DNA from: Oenanthe sinensis
Taxonomy: Eukaryota > Streptophyta > Magnoliopsida > Apiales > Apiaceae
Assembly: GCA_028671895.1 (NCBI GenBank)
Contig: CM053802.1
Location: forward strand, 35,812,201-35,876,200
Reading direction: 5' to 3'
DNA: 64,000 nucleotides
In this document: positions 46,511 through 58,640 of the stretch, in pieces
How the letters are laid out: every line of letters begins with the position of its first letter
Position numbering within the stretch: the stretch's first letter is position 1
Translations under genes and position numbers: made by a program
Notes under the pieces: model-generated
Told to the model about the DNA's origin: nothing
Databases searched by the model: none
The model's input: the letters and a program-made list of their open reading frames with translations, nothing else

Positions 46511-49038
46511 TGATGCTTGGGCCCGGCATCAATAATTTCCTTTTTCTTTTCAGATACAGAAGGCTTTGCCTTGTTGCCATCAGGGGCATTCATCTTGACT
46601 TTGTCTTTTCCCTTGTCAACCTTGACTGGTTTGTCAGGTTTGGGAGTAGACTGGTCACTCCTTGCTTTAGGAGGACTTGAAGTCTTAGCCTTTGACCCCG
46701 CATGCTTTTTCTTACTACTACTAGATGTATGTTCAACAGATGCACTAGCAGTATTCATTAAATTAAAATAAGCATGCATGATGTTTACAGCACATGGCAT
46801 ACAATTAGGATTATTGCATTTGGCATGATTTGCATACATGTTAGGCAAAGCAGTAGTTGCAGGCATGGTATTACAACCAACAGATTTTTCTTCCTCTATA
46901 TAGAACGGGCAATAGTAAGACAAATGATCAGTTTGATTACAAATATAGCATGCCTTCCTAGCTCGTGTAGATGTAGATACAGATACAGGTTCAGTTTTAA
47001 TTACCTCTACAGGTGTTTTCATTTGGTCTGACCCTGCTACCCATTGTTTATATGACACCGTCTTAGCCTCCTTGGTTCCTACACCTCTCTTAGCATAAGC
47101 AATCTTACTCGCTCTCTTAGAAGTTGTAGGTCCTACTACTTTTTCTTCTGAATCTCTTTCAATTTTAATCTCTTGTTCAATTTTAGTAGCAACAGGATCT
47201 ATGGTCCTAGGCTCAAAATGCTTAAAGATAGGTTTTCTAACATCCACTAAAACCTCAGGCACATCTTCTTTGACTAACACTGGCTCTAACAACTCAGCAA
47301 CCCTATTTTTCTTTTTCTGTGTGTAGTCAAGTCCTATGTTTACTTTTTCATTTTTACTCTTGCCTGCCAGTTTCATGTACATGTCCCTTTCTACGAACAC
47401 TTTATTAGCGGCTTCTTTAAAAGATTGACATGTTATTTTAAGCTCAGCTAATTCATTTTTAAGTTCTTCGTTAAGGTCTTCCCTAATCTTAAGCTTGTGT
47501 TCTAAAACCTCTACCTGATTCATTAACTGTCTTTCTTTACTTTCTCCTGATTCTAATTCCTCTACCCTGGCCTCGAGAAGTCTATTCTTAAGGGAGAGTT
47601 TAGCATTTTCCTCATTAACAGCAATTAGATTTAGTTGGAGATTGTACATGTCTTTAGTCATGGCAGCTAATTCATTTTGGTACTCAGGAATAGACATTTC
47701 ATTTACGGTTAGAATTGGTACCTCTGATTGTTCTGAAGATTTTGCCATTAAAGCGAAGTTGCATAGCTCCTGATCTTCATCTTCATCAGACTCGTCCCAA
47801 CCCTTCCCTTCAGTCACAACATAAGCCCGGCTTCCCTTCTGTTGCTTGCTAACCAAGACATCATATTTCTTTTTCAGATCAACATAGGTTTCCTTGGGAT
47901 GAACGTACTTGGGCTTCTTGCACTCTGTTGCGAAGTGCCCCAATTCATTGCAGTTGTAGCATCTGAACTTGTTCTTGTCTACCAGGTTAGGTCTGTAGCC
48001 ACTACCAGATGTGCTACCTCGACCGCTGTAACTTCCCCGACCACTTACACTACTGCCTCTGCTGCTACTGCTGCCTCTTCGGCTGAAAGAACTACCAAAT
48101 CGTCCTTTACCTCTTCTTTGCTTCCTGAAGCTGATATGAGCAAATTCTCGAGCAATACAAGCATATGACTTGTCTTCTAATTTGTCCAGCTCTTTAAGGG
48201 TATAGTATTCATCCTCACTTTCTTCGGATGGATCTTCAATGTCTAATACCACCCTTTCAGGATTAGCAGTTTTCAATGAGACAGCTGCAAGTGCCTTTAC
48301 AGCAGACTCTTCAGCTACAAGTCCAGACTCACTTACCGCTTTGTGTTCTCCACTATTGTAGGATCTTCTTCTGTCATTTTGTTCCTGCTCCAGCTCGTAG
48401 GTCTTCAAAACACCATACAGCTTTTCGAGAGAAGTATTTTTCAAGTCTCTTGACTCTCGAATGGCAGTGATCCTGTGTTCCAGATGTTTAGGCAAATTCA
48501 AGAGAAACTTGATATTTGAATCTGCTAGTGGATAGACTTTATCTCTTATACTCAGCTCCATAAGCAATTTACTGTAACGTTTGTAAACATCCGCTACGCT
48601 TTCTCCTCGTTCGCATCTGAACGATTCATATTCAGATATCAGAATGCGTTTGTGATTATCTCTAACTTCCTCGGTCCCTTCCATCACCACAGCTAGTTTA
48701 TCCCACATGGCTTTAGCTGTTTTTAATCCCTTTATCTGAACATAGTACTCTGAGTTTAGGGATTCAATTATGACGTTGCGTAACGACGCATCCATACCAA
48801 CCAATTCTTTATCTGCGTCTGAAAACTCCATTTCCTCTTTAGGAACAGACCGGGATGGTATTAGTATCCCTCCTTCTATTCGCTCTAGCTCAATTTTCAT
48901 GGGTATGTATGGACCGTTTTCCAATATTCTCAAGTATACCTTGTTTATTGATTCAAGGTAAGCTCTCATCCTTCCGGTCCATTCGTCATAATGTTGTGCA
49001 TCAAACGGAGGTATCTTAAATCTGTGTGCGGTGACCAT
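46489..49038 (-). CDS. gag: Gag polyprotein of A1 (849 aa)
   Basis: Intact ORF from ATG 49038 (MVTAHRFKIPPFDAQHYDEW). N-terminal gag and UBN2-like regions (about 1-230), acidic hinge, Arg/Ser/Gly-rich block SFSRRGSSSSRGSSVSGRGS (about 310), zinc knuckle CYNCNELGHFATEC (about 365), coiled-coil-like part (about 450-570), second CCHC-like CYICNQTDHLSYYC (about 690) and a basic tail ending HHWVPKNT. Same domain order as A2 gag; the RGS-rich block before the knuckle is more extended. It would build the particle and bind RNA. Confidence 0.94.
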   Translation of the reverse strand: MVTAHRFKIPPFDAQHYDEWTGRMRAYLESINKVYLRILENGPYIPMKIELERIEGGILIPSRSVPKEEMEFSDADKELVGMDASLRNVIIESLNSEYYVQIKGLKTAKAMWDKLAVVMEGTEEVRDNHKRILISEYESFRCERGESVADVYKRYSKLLMELSIRDKVYPLADSNIKFLLNLPKHLEHRITAIRESRDLKNTSLEKLYGVLKTYELEQEQNDRRRSYNSGEHKAVSESGLVAEESAVKALAAVSLKTANPERVVLDIEDPSEESEDEYYTLKELDKLEDKSYACIAREFAHISFRKQRRGKGRFGSSFSRRGSSSSRGSSVSGRGSYSGRGSTSGSGYRPNLVDKNKFRCYNCNELGHFATECKKPKYVHPKETYVDLKKKYDVLVSKQQKGSRAYVVTEGKGWDESDEDEDQELCNFALMAKSSEQSEVPILTVNEMSIPEYQNELAAMTKDMYNLQLNLIAVNEENAKLSLKNRLLEARVEELESGESKERQLMNQVEVLEHKLKIREDLNEELKNELAELKITCQSFKEAANKVFVERDMYMKLAGKSKNEKVNIGLDYTQKKKNRVAELLEPVLVKEDVPEVLVDVRKPIFKHFEPRTIDPVATKIEQEIKIERDSEEKVVGPTTSKRASKIAYAKRGVGTKEAKTVSYKQWVAGSDQMKTPVEVIKTEPVSVSTSTRARKACYICNQTDHLSYYCPFYIEEEKSVGCNTMPATTALPNMYANHAKCNNPNCMPCAVNIMHAYFNLMNTASASVEHTSSSSKKKHAGSKAKTSSPPKARSDQSTPKPDKPVKVDKGKDKVKMNAPDGNKAKPSVSEKKKEIIDAGPKHHWVPKNT

Positions 49039-49575
49039 TTTAATGAGGTTTAAAATTAAGATAATACACTTTTCAAATTACAATAAATTGTATTTACTTG
49101 AAAAATTAATTATCTCACTTTAAATATCCAACACTTAATATCCAATGGATTTTGCACTTAAGATTCAAGCAAGTTAGTTCTAATCACAGGAACAGTAGCA
49201 GGGTCCACCAGTCTTCCAAGTCCAAACAAAAAGCTGTCCACTATCTAGTTGACAGTAGTTCGAATTTGTTCTTTTTGTTCAACCAAACAGTTGATTCAAG
49301 TTCCCTAGTCAACCAATCAAATATTCTTTTATAACCAAATTTTTGACCACAAGAAAACCCACAAAGCTCTAAAGTACAATGTTTTGGAATGTTGTACAAA
49401 TATTCCTTACACCATTACTTAGAACTTTTTAGATCTATGACTTTTCCAGGAAGAAACAAATAAAAACTTTCGGCACAAACTTCAAGAAAAATTAGATCTG
49501 GGATTTTCAAGAACCAACTCAAACAACACAATAGGATCTCTGTTAGATGTGTTTAACAGGAGCTATGATACCAAT
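49039..49575 (-). other. A1 leader and primer-binding site
   Basis: The PBS on the minus strand, TTGGTATCATAGC, directly follows the 5' LTR at 49575-49562. The remaining 0.5 kb up to gag is untranslated. In contrast to A2, no dense motif cluster is present here. Confidence 0.85.
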
Positions 49576-50833
49576 TGTTAGGTCCAAAGTGTTGTAGAGA
49601 GGGGGGGGTGAATACAACTTTTTAGAATAATGAGAGAATGTATAAATATGCAGGTAATAAATTATGACACAAAATTTCAAGAATATATCATTATATTCAT
49701 TGAAGGATTTGCTACAACATTCATAAAGGCATCATGATCAGTTGAACAATAAATACAGCAATTAAAGCTAGATTCAACTGATCCTCTCTCTCACTATTGT
49801 TTTACAGTAAATGCTCTCTCTTTTTAATATATCGTTGAAATACAGAGATAAAAGTCTGTCTACTAATAAAAATAAAGTGCTGCTTTTATAATGTCATGTA
49901 GTCTTGATCTTGTCCTTTTTGTGTACGTGGCCCAATCAGGACTTCGACAACAAAAAGTACTTTCCCAACAACTCTGGATCAACCGTTCACAATAAGCCAC
50001 TTGTCCCTTGAACATTAAATGTTACATATCTACCCGCATCTCGATCTTCGCCTGGACCCATCTCGATCTCGATCTGTGAAAATCTCGATCTCGATCTGGG
50101 AGAATCTCGATCTCGATCTATGAAGATCTCGATCTCGATCTGGGAGAATCTCGATCTCGATCTATGAAGATCTCGATCTCGATCTCGATCTGCCGTGGAT
50201 CGAGATTTGCCTTTGCAATGTTTATCTTTAATTTTCAATCTCGATCCGCATCTCGATCTGTTGTGGATCGACATTTGCCTTGGCAAATATGCACTCATCG
50301 AATGTTGACTTTCTTTAGTGACCAATTGTGGATTAACCTTTATGAGCAAGTTTCCCTAGCTTCTTCAATTTCTTTTCCTCACTCAATTCAAATGAGATCT
50401 TCTATTACTGACATGAACTTGCCTCCAATGTCCTGACACTTGATGCAAAGGTCTGGTTCATAAGTGACTAGTCTTGTAGGGGTTCTTGCTTCTGAATGTC
50501 AGTTCTCATTTGTTGATTAACCTTTACATTATCCAGTTGTTGAGATTCATCATATGAAATCATTTTGGTCTCCTTGGTACTTCTTCGACATTAATTTGAT
50601 TTTCCATTAGTTAAGTTAGGGCATGAGCAATACTGATATTGAACTTCTTTTAACTCAGGCATTCTTGATTAACCAAATTAATTACTTGTAGTTACCAAGT
50701 ATCATTACCATTTCTTCAGTTGATTGATTCCATGTGCTTCTTCAGTTTCCCTTGTTTTGCTGTTGTTTTATCTTTTACTTAGTTGAGTTACATAGTAATT
50801 AAGTGTTACAAGTTAGTACACCTATGCCTTTCA
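49576..50833 (-). repeat. 5' LTR of A1
   Basis: 1,258 bp. It equals the 3' LTR except for about ten substitutions and the ATCTCGAT array (50038-50265), which has one extra ~44-bp block (ATCTCGATCTCGATCTGGGA and neighbours) and one 6-bp unit fewer. TATA box at 49884-49890. Confidence 0.95.
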
Positions 50834-52628
50834 TGGGATGATTTGGTTATGTGTTTAACAGTTTTTCGATGTATGTAAACATATATATGATATGCCATGA
50901 CTATATATTGATATATATGTTTTATATGATTTTGAATATATGATATTCATGTGTTGTACAATCATGGGATGATTGTGTGTATTGCTGTATGTATATGATA
51001 CATGTTTGTTCTTGTTATGGAAATCGTATTCGATACGAATTCTGAAATGGCTTCGGTAGATTTTCTGAAATCTGTGTCCAGTGTCCGATTTTCGCAAACA
51101 ATATGTGTTTTATGACTGGAATCATATCACTGAGAAATACTGACAAATTCAGCTTCGCGTCTGTAAGCCGTTTGACGACGTTACAGGCTCCGAAACAGCG
51201 ATTTATTATTTTCTGAAATTTATTTGATTTTCTGAAATTTTGAAATTTATTATATATGATTATATGATATGTTTATATAATCTGAGATATATTACATGTG
51301 TTATGTGATAACATGGTGGATAGTTATGGCCTAAAGACCCATAGGATAGTGGTTTTGTTTTATGGTTTTGGTTTCTAAATACGACTTACATGTCGTTTAT
51401 TCATTGTAATTGTTAATCTCGAATGTAACTCGAGTTCTTCTTGTAATTTCATTAGAATAGATTTATTTATTATTCAATGTAATTGTTCAATGGAGACTTG
51501 GAAGCAAGGAAGCTAGGAGGCAATCCAGATGATGGAGCAATGAAGAAGATAAAGATATGTAATAGTGTAGTATTTGAAACCACCATAGATTGACCTTGAT
51601 AATTCCATTAGCTTGGAAATATCACATAGGATGGGGCCATAACCAAACACGTTTAATTTACGCACAATACATATATGTATATGAATGCATGTGTAGATAT
51701 GTATGTGTTGGAATGATGTATGTATTAGATACGACACCCATGCCATGTCTGCTTAAGAAAGATAAAATCTGTAACGATTCAAGATTTTAAAATTAACAAA
51801 CGATCATGAGATTCTTGTGTTTATGAAATATGGATTTTAAAACACGGAATTAAATATGTATTTTGATATCTATAACTGGGATTTTCTGACAAAAGCAGAT
51901 ATGCGTATTCGTAAGGTTGATGGGTTTTAAGTGTGACCATTGGTATCCTCCATCTACCTGGGAAATGAACAATTTAAAATGTCAATTTGAAATATTTGGT
52001 TCAAGGAAAATTGAGGATCTCTTTATGATGTGATCATGATCGTTATAAATTTTCTAAACCCCTTAACAAAATATTAAGTTTTACTCGGATGCTTTCCAAT
52101 GAATGAACACTCATCGAATCCTAGATCGATTAAGGGAAGGACTGTCAGTGGCAGGGGACTCCTATCTATCGTGGTGAGATGCGACGAATATAAACGGTTA
52201 TATTCGGCCGTTGTATCATTGGGTCTAACTTAACTGAGTCGTCATAATAAGGTGAAAATAAACGGTTATATTCAACCATTATGAACTTAGAAGCATAGAG
52301 TTTGGTTAAAAGTCTATTAGATAGATAAGATCAATCGTTGTTCACCAAACTATCCAAGAATTATATATGATATAATTGACAACTGTTGTCTACCTAAATA
52401 ATCATTTTTTAAGGACTTCCAGTGGTTGACTTAGGACATGACGAAATATGGATCTTGGCTCACTAGAAAGAATTATGGGATATACTTTCCAAATTAATAG
52501 TAAGGGCTATTAATTTGATAAAAATAGTGGGAGATATATTATGAATATATCATAATCATTTGAACATAATAAATAACTTAGACAATCTAATGTTTATTTT
52601 ATGCATTTTAAACATTGTAGATATTTAA
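50834..52628 (+). other. B2 untranslated leader (downstream of A1)
   Basis: Continues from 36120 after removal of A1. A long AT-rich leader of about 1.8 kb, homologous to the B1 leader; no credible ORF. A 66-codon frame at 51590 starts with TTG and is rejected. Confidence 0.75.
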
Positions 52629-53250
52629 ATGGCAAACAATACAAATAATTTCTCCGTACGAGCAACCCTTGAGAAGGACAAACTGACATGAACTAACTTC
52701 CTGGATTGGTATAGGAATTTGAGGATTGTCCTCAGGCAAGAGCGTAAGCTCCATGTCATTGAAATTCCTTCACCTTCTCCTCCTACTGAGAATGCAACTC
52801 GTGTTCAGCAAAATGCTTATCAGAAGCATATTGATGATGTGAATGATATTGCATGTCTCATGCTGGCAACCATGAGTGCTGAGCTTCAAAAACAACATGA
52901 GCATATGGATGCTTATGAGATGATTGAACACTTTCAAAGAATGTTTGAGGGACAATCTCGTCAAGAAAGGTTCGACACGAGCAAAGCACTGTATGCTTGC
53001 AAACAGGGAGAGCGTGAACCTGTTCAACCACATGTTCTGAAGATGATAGGTTATATTGAGTATCTTGATACTTTAGGTTTCCTGATTGGTTTGGAAGCTC
53101 AGATTGACTAAATCTTGCAATCTTTGAACCGCAACTATACTCATTTTGTTATGAACTACAATATGAATGAGATAGACAAAACACCCACTGAATTGTTGGT
53201 CATGTTACAAACTATTGAAACCAACATGAAAAGGGTGAACCTGCTGCCAT
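52629..53250 (+). pseudogene. gag: gag remnant of B2
   Basis: ATG 52629 (MANNTNNFSVRATLEKDKLT), TGA at codon 21 (52689-52691), then TNFLDWYRNLRIVLRQE, the typical Copia gag opening, and the UBN2-like SCLMLATMSAEL-type segment. A TAA after EAQID (53109-53111) and a frameshift near 53235 interrupt it. The nucleocapsid part continues at 53249 in another frame. Confidence 0.85.
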
Positions 53251-56240
53251 GTTGATGGTAGATAACAAAGGTAAGGCTAATAGGAAAGGCAAATGGAAGG
53301 GAAAGAAGAAGATTGGATCTGCTTCTGGTCCCAAGCCAAAGGCTAATCCCAAACAGGCTTTAAAGCCTAAGGGTGTTGTTGCAAAGGGTGATTGTCACTA
53401 CTATGGTAAACCAGGTCATTGGAAGAGAAACTGTCATGCTTATTTGGAGGATCTGAAGAAGAAGAAGGCTGGTCAAGATTCTGATTCAGGTATTTATGTT
53501 ATAGAGGTTAATTTGTCAACTTCTACATCATGGGTATTGGATACTTGTGGTTCTCACATTTGTATAAATGTACATGAACTACAAAGGAGTAGGACTTTGG
53601 GTAAAGGAGAGGTCGACCTACGAGTTGGCAATGGAGCAAAGGTTGTTGTTTTAGCAGTATGGACTTATTATTTATCATTTCCCACTGGGCTTATTTTAGA
53701 ATTTGAGAACTGTTTTTACGTGCCTGCAATTTGCAGAAACATTATTTCAGTTTCTTGTTTAGACAAGAAAGGTTTTGCAATTTTAATTTAGAACAATAGT
53801 TGTTCCTTTTCTTTGAATAATGTTACCTATGGGGTTGCACGTTTATTTAACGGTTTATATGTTCTTGATTTAGACACTCCTATCTATAATGTGAATAACA
53901 AACGTCTTAAAATAAATGACTCAAATCAAACATACCTCTGGCACTGTCGTTTAGGCCATATAAATTAGAAGCGCATTTCCAAGTTACATAAGGATGGATA
54001 CTTGGATAAGTTTGACTTTGAATCATACGAAGCATGCGAACCTTGTCTCATTGGAAAAATGACTAAATCTCCTTTTACTGGACAAGGTGAAAGGGTCACT
54101 GAACGATTAGAACTTATACATAGTGATGTATGTGGTCCTATGCGTACTATGACAAGAGGTGGCTTTTACTACTTTATCACGTTTACTGATAATTTTAGTA
54201 GATATGTGTATCTTATGAAGAACAAATCCGATTCTTTTGAAAAGTTCAAAGAAATAAAGCTGAAGTACAAAAGCAAACTGGCGGAAGTATTAAGACTCTA
54301 CGATCTGATCGTGGAGGTGAATACTTAAGCCATGAATTTAAGAGTTTATTAAAAGAGTGTGGTATTGTATCACAACTCACTCCTCCCGGAACACCACAAT
54401 GGAATGGAGTTTCTGAAAGGAGGAATCGTACTTTTTTGGACATGGTACGATCGATGATGAGTCATACAGATCTTCCAATTAGTTTATGGGGCTACGCCCT
54501 GGAGACGGCTGCTTATACACTTAACCGAGTTCCTACTAAAACAGTTCAGAAGACTCCATATGAGATATGGACTAAGAAACATCATAGCATGTCATTTATG
54601 AACATATGGGGATGTGAAGCATTTGTGAAACGTTTAACTTCTGACAAGCCAGGACCTAAATCAGACAAATATAATTTTGTGGGATACCCAATTGAAACAA
54701 AGGGTTATTCATTCTATAATCCTTCCGAGAACAAAGTGTTTGTTGCTCGAACTATAGTTTTTCTTGAAAGAGAAATGCTTTCGAAGAAAAACAGTGTGAG
54801 GATAATAGATCTCGATGAAGTTCGAGGCCCACAAGATAACATTGAACCAATGAAAGAACTTGAGCAGGATGTACAAGACCACAACACTGCTCAAGAAACA
54901 CAGGTTATTCGTAGGTCTAGTAGGATTCGCCATAAGCCTGAGAGATATTATGGATTTCTCTTAACTCAAGATGGTGATGTGATGCTTATCGACGAAGATG
55001 AGCCTCTCACCTACTAAGATGCTATGAACACTCCAGAATCCAAGAGATGGCTGGATGCCATGAAATTTGGGATGGAATCCATGTATACTAATCAAGTATG
55101 AACCTTGGTTGATCCACCTAAAGGGGTAAAACCTATAAGGTGCAAGTGGGTTTTCAAGAAGAAGACCGACATGGATGGTAATGTACAGACCTATAAGGCA
55201 CGATTGGTGGTAAAAGGTTTCAAGCAAATTCATGGTATTGACTATGATGAGACTTTTTCACCAATGGCTATGGTCAAGTCCATCAGGATTTTGCTTGCTA
55301 TAGCTGCTTACTATGATTATGAAATCTGGCAGATGGATGTCAAAACCGCTTTCTTAAATGGGAGCCTTGAAGAAGATATGGATGTGTATATGACACAGCC
55401 TGAAGGTTTTGTTGATCCAAAGAATGCTGTAAAGGTATGTAAGTTGCGTCGATCCATTTATAGATTGAAACAAGCCTCAAGGAGATGGAACATTCGTTTT
55501 GATGAAACTGTCAAAGAGTTTAGGTTTATTCAAAATGAAGATGAACCATGTGTTTACAAGAAGGTAAGTGGGAGCAATGTGGCATTCCTAGAATTATATG
55601 TTGATGATATATTAATAATAGGGAATGACATTCCTTCTTTACAGGCTGTTAAGACTTGGTTGAGTAAGAATTTCTCAATGAAAGACTTAGGCGAAACGAC
55701 CTATATTTTAGGTATCAAGATCTATAGAGATAGATCAAGAAGAATGATCAGCCTAAGTCAGAGTAGATACTAGTCTAATCCAGTGAAGGTCACTGGACAG
55801 TAGTCAAGAATATTCTTAAGTACTTGAAGAGGACTAGAGATTAATTCTTGGTATATGGAGGAGAAGATAAGCTGGTTGTAAAAAGTTACACCAACGCTAG
55901 TTTCTAGACAGACAAGGATGATTCGATTTCTTAGTCTGGATTTGTGTTTTGTCTAAATGGAGATATTGTATGCTGGAATGGTCCACAGCAGAGACAGTTG
56001 TTGATTCTACAATAGAGCCTGAGTATATTGATGCTTATGAAGCAGCCAAGGAGATTGTTTGGGGATGTACTTAGGAGATATCACCTAATTAATGAGATTA
56101 ATGATCAAGGAGATATACATATATGTAAAGTGCATACTAATAAGAATAATGCAGACCCACTGACTAAGGCTTTGTCGCAGCAGAAGCACGAAGGTCATAC
56201 TAGTTCCATGGGTATTAGATACATGAGAGATTGGCTCTAG
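53249..56240 (+). pseudogene. pol: gag end and pol of B2 (zinc knuckle, PR, IN, RT, RNase H)
   Basis: Degraded knuckle CHYYGKPGHWKRNC (second Cys replaced by Tyr); protease WVLDTCGSHICINV, in which the DTG active site is disturbed; integrase with WHCRLGHIN, HSDVCGPM and NGVSERRNRT (about 54400), frame broken near 54260; RT with KGVKPIRCKWVFKKK (55120), ARLVVKGF and YVDD (about 55600); RNase H ending ADPLTKALSQQKHE. Stops at 53789-53791, 55015-55017 and 55771-55773. Not functional. The polypurine tract follows at 56241. Confidence 0.88.
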
Positions 56241-56254
56241 TACAAGTGGGAGAT

Positions 56255-57849
56255 TGTTAGTATTGGTGTCCTAGAGACAATACTTTTAATGTTTTATTGA
56301 AAACAATTAAGGATTATTTTTTATGTGATTATTTAATTAATATTTATTATGTCTTTATTTACTGTGTCATAAATTGAAAGAATAATAAATGTCTTTGGAA
56401 TATTAATATGTAATTAATATCTTTAAGTATGTGACTTAAAAATGAGATTATATGAATAATATTTTATTCCTAAAATTTCCTAGTCAAGTATTATTATTTA
56501 AGGACAGTAATAATGCAATAAGACTAGTATGCTTGTTGACAGATGACCACATCTCATTGGTCATAGGTATGGTGATACTAAAGTCAAGAACATAAGTGTA
56601 TGTATCAATACATGACACTGGAAAGACCCGCCGTGAGATTCTACATGTTAATAAGTGTCATAAGAAATCTCACAGTGATAATGATGTAATGATCCTCTGA
56701 TTTGAAATCATTATATTTCTATACGAGAATTAATATACTTTGATTACACTCAAAGTTACCTTTAACCGAGTAATGATAAAGGTGGACATTGGGTATGCTA
56801 TGAATCGAATGGGGAATATGAATGATAGATATAGGATTTAACCCTCCAATTCTAGGAGTGATATTATTGGCCTCTTGATTGAATGAGACTATGAAATGCA
56901 TGGCCATGCTCAAATATTGATTTGTTTAAATAGTCTACTCATTGATCAAGGAAACCAAGATTAAATATTGAAGAGGATGACACTATACATGCCTCGAGTT
57001 TTATCTATAATATAAGGTTAAAGAGATTATATTACATTGCACATTATGCACGAAAGGTTTAATTGAATCACCAATTATTATTGGTACTTGGGTAGCAATG
57101 ATGTATTACTAGATGCCGCTCATTGTTTATAATTTTATTATTAGATAATAAAATTATTGCCAACGTAATAATAACCTAAAGGGTCACACACAAAGAACGT
57201 CAAAACGGAGGTTTATTTAAATTACGAATTTAAATATATTATTGTTTATTCAAATTTAATTATTAAATTAATTAAGTGGGATTTGATTAATTATATTAGA
57301 ATTCGGATTTAATAAGTATTATTATTATTCGAATTTAATTATTGAATTAATTAAGTGAGACTTGATTAATTATATTAGAATTCAGATTTAATAATAATAA
57401 TAACCCAAAGTCATAATGGGTTTTAGAAACCACATGGATTAGGGTTAGGCCCAAACTCTCTCTCTCCCCTATATATACATAATGATGTATAGTATTAGGG
57501 TTTAATCATCAAATTTCGTTCTAGAGAAAAACCCTAGTTGCTCAACATCAAGAGAGGCTAGAGAAAGAGAGAGAGAGGGAGAGGCAAACAATTCAGCTAA
57601 TTCCGACTCCGGTTATCGTAGGACGATCGGGCGTTCGTATAGACTTCTTTAGAGAGCAAATCTTTGCAACAAAGGACTGCTGTGATTCATCTTTCTGGAC
57701 CTCCATTAAACAGCATACGAAAGCTTTGTTAAGGTACAGACTTCTTCACCATAATCATCCAACATTATACATGGATCCTGCGATTGGGTTTCGATTTTTT
57801 TATTGTTTTTACGTTAATTCCGCTGCGTTTTCATGCCCGAAACCTTTCA
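56255..57849 (+). repeat. 3' LTR of B2
   Basis: 1,595 bp, TGTTAGTATTGG to CCTTTCA, preceded by the tract TACAAGTGGGAGAT. Differs from the 5' LTR by scattered single bases (about 2% by eye). Confidence 0.92.
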
Positions 57850-58640
57850 TAATGTTCCATGTAATATAATCCATTTAACCTTATATTATAGATCAAACTC
57901 GAGGCATGTATCGTAACATTCTCTTCAACGTTTAATCCGAGTTTCCTTGATCAATGAGTAGACTATTAAACAAATCAACATTTGCGCATGACCATGCATT
58001 TTATAGTCTCACTCAATCAAGAGACCAATAATATCACTCCTAAATAGGAAGGTTAAATCTTTTATCTATCATTCATACTTCTCATACGATTCATATTATA
58101 CCCAATATCCGCTTTTATCATCACCCTGTTAAAGGTAACTTTTAGTGTAATCAAAGTATATTAATTCTCGTGTAGAAATATAATGATTTCAAGTCAGAGG
58201 ATCATTACATCATTATCACAGTAAGAATTTTTTATGACACTTATTAACATGTAGAATCTCACGGCGGGTCATTCAAGTGCCATTCATTGAGACATGCACT
58301 TATGTTCTTGACTTTAGTATCATCATACATATGACCAATGAGATGTGGTCATCTGTCAACAAACATAATAGTCTTATATGATTATTATCGTCCTTATATA
58401 ATAATACTCGACTAGGGAATTTTAGGAATAAGATACTATTCATATAATCTCATTTTTAAATCACATACTTAAAGATATATAATTCATATCAAAATTCCAA
58501 GGACATTTATTATGCTTTCAATTTATTACGTAGTAAATAAAACATAATAAATAAATATTAATCAATAAAATATAATCCTTAATAATAAAATATTTTCTTA
58601 AAATATAAAAGTAATTGTCTCTAGGGCACAATTACTAACA
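57850..58640 (-). repeat. 5' LTR of B1, U3 part
   Basis: Matches 12356-13142 of the B1 3' LTR and ends with ATTACTAACA at 58640 (minus start TGTTAGTAATTG). It continues 34496 after removal of B2. Confidence 0.8.

Larger units (their letters stand above)
36121..50833 (-). mobile_element. Element A1: full-length SIRE-like Ty1/Copia retrotransposon (14,713 bp)
   Basis: Minus-strand element: 5' LTR 49576-50833, PBS (minus TTGGTATCATAGC), gag 46489-49038, pol 43166-46510, spacer, ORF3 37806-41953, polypurine tract (minus AAATAGGGGGAGAT), 3' LTR 36121-37340, TGGGA duplications. The LTRs differ by roughly ten substitutions plus an array-length difference, so it is older than A2. Pol and ORF3 each have two breaks. 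Pol is closely similar to A2 pol, while LTR and spacer sequences are largely different, so A1 and A2 are sister families. It landed just after the PBS of B2. Confidence 0.97.
34497..57849 (+). mobile_element. Element B2: Angela-like Ty1/Copia retrotransposon, split by A1
   Basis: LTRs at 34497-36091 and 56255-57849, both exactly 1,595 bp and by eye about 2% different; PBS TGGCATCAGAGC at 36093; leader, gag and pol at 50834-56240; polypurine tract TACAAGTGGGAGAT next to the 3' LTR. LTRs start TGTTAGTATTGG with CCTAGAGACAATA close by, as in BARE/Angela. Flanks TAATT (34492-34496) and TAATG (57850-57854) look like a 5-bp duplication with one later change, and removing B2 restores the B1 LTR. A1 inserted at 36121. 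Gag and pol have several stops. Confidence 0.92.
11663..58640 (-). mobile_element. Element B1: Angela-like Ty1/Copia retrotransposon, split by nested insertions
   Basis: Minus-strand element made of 3' LTR 11663-13142, pol 13157-15339, (A2), rest of integrase and gag 30631-31990, leader to 33757, and 5' LTR 33758-34496 plus 57850-58640. The LTRs begin (minus) TGTTAGTAATTG and then CCTAGAGACAATTA, which resembles BARE/Angela LTR starts. The junctions close perfectly when A2 (with its AGTTA duplication) and B2 are removed. No matching target duplication was seen at its outer ends (GTGAT versus CAAGG), so an end may be rearranged. All coding parts are broken. Confidence 0.82.

Noticed and set aside
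51590..51790. A 66-codon frame conserved between the B2 leader and the B1 leader (32779-32979 minus)
   Set aside because: Both begin with TTG, not ATG. Differences between the copies are mostly amino-acid changing, so similarity reflects recent common DNA, not selection.
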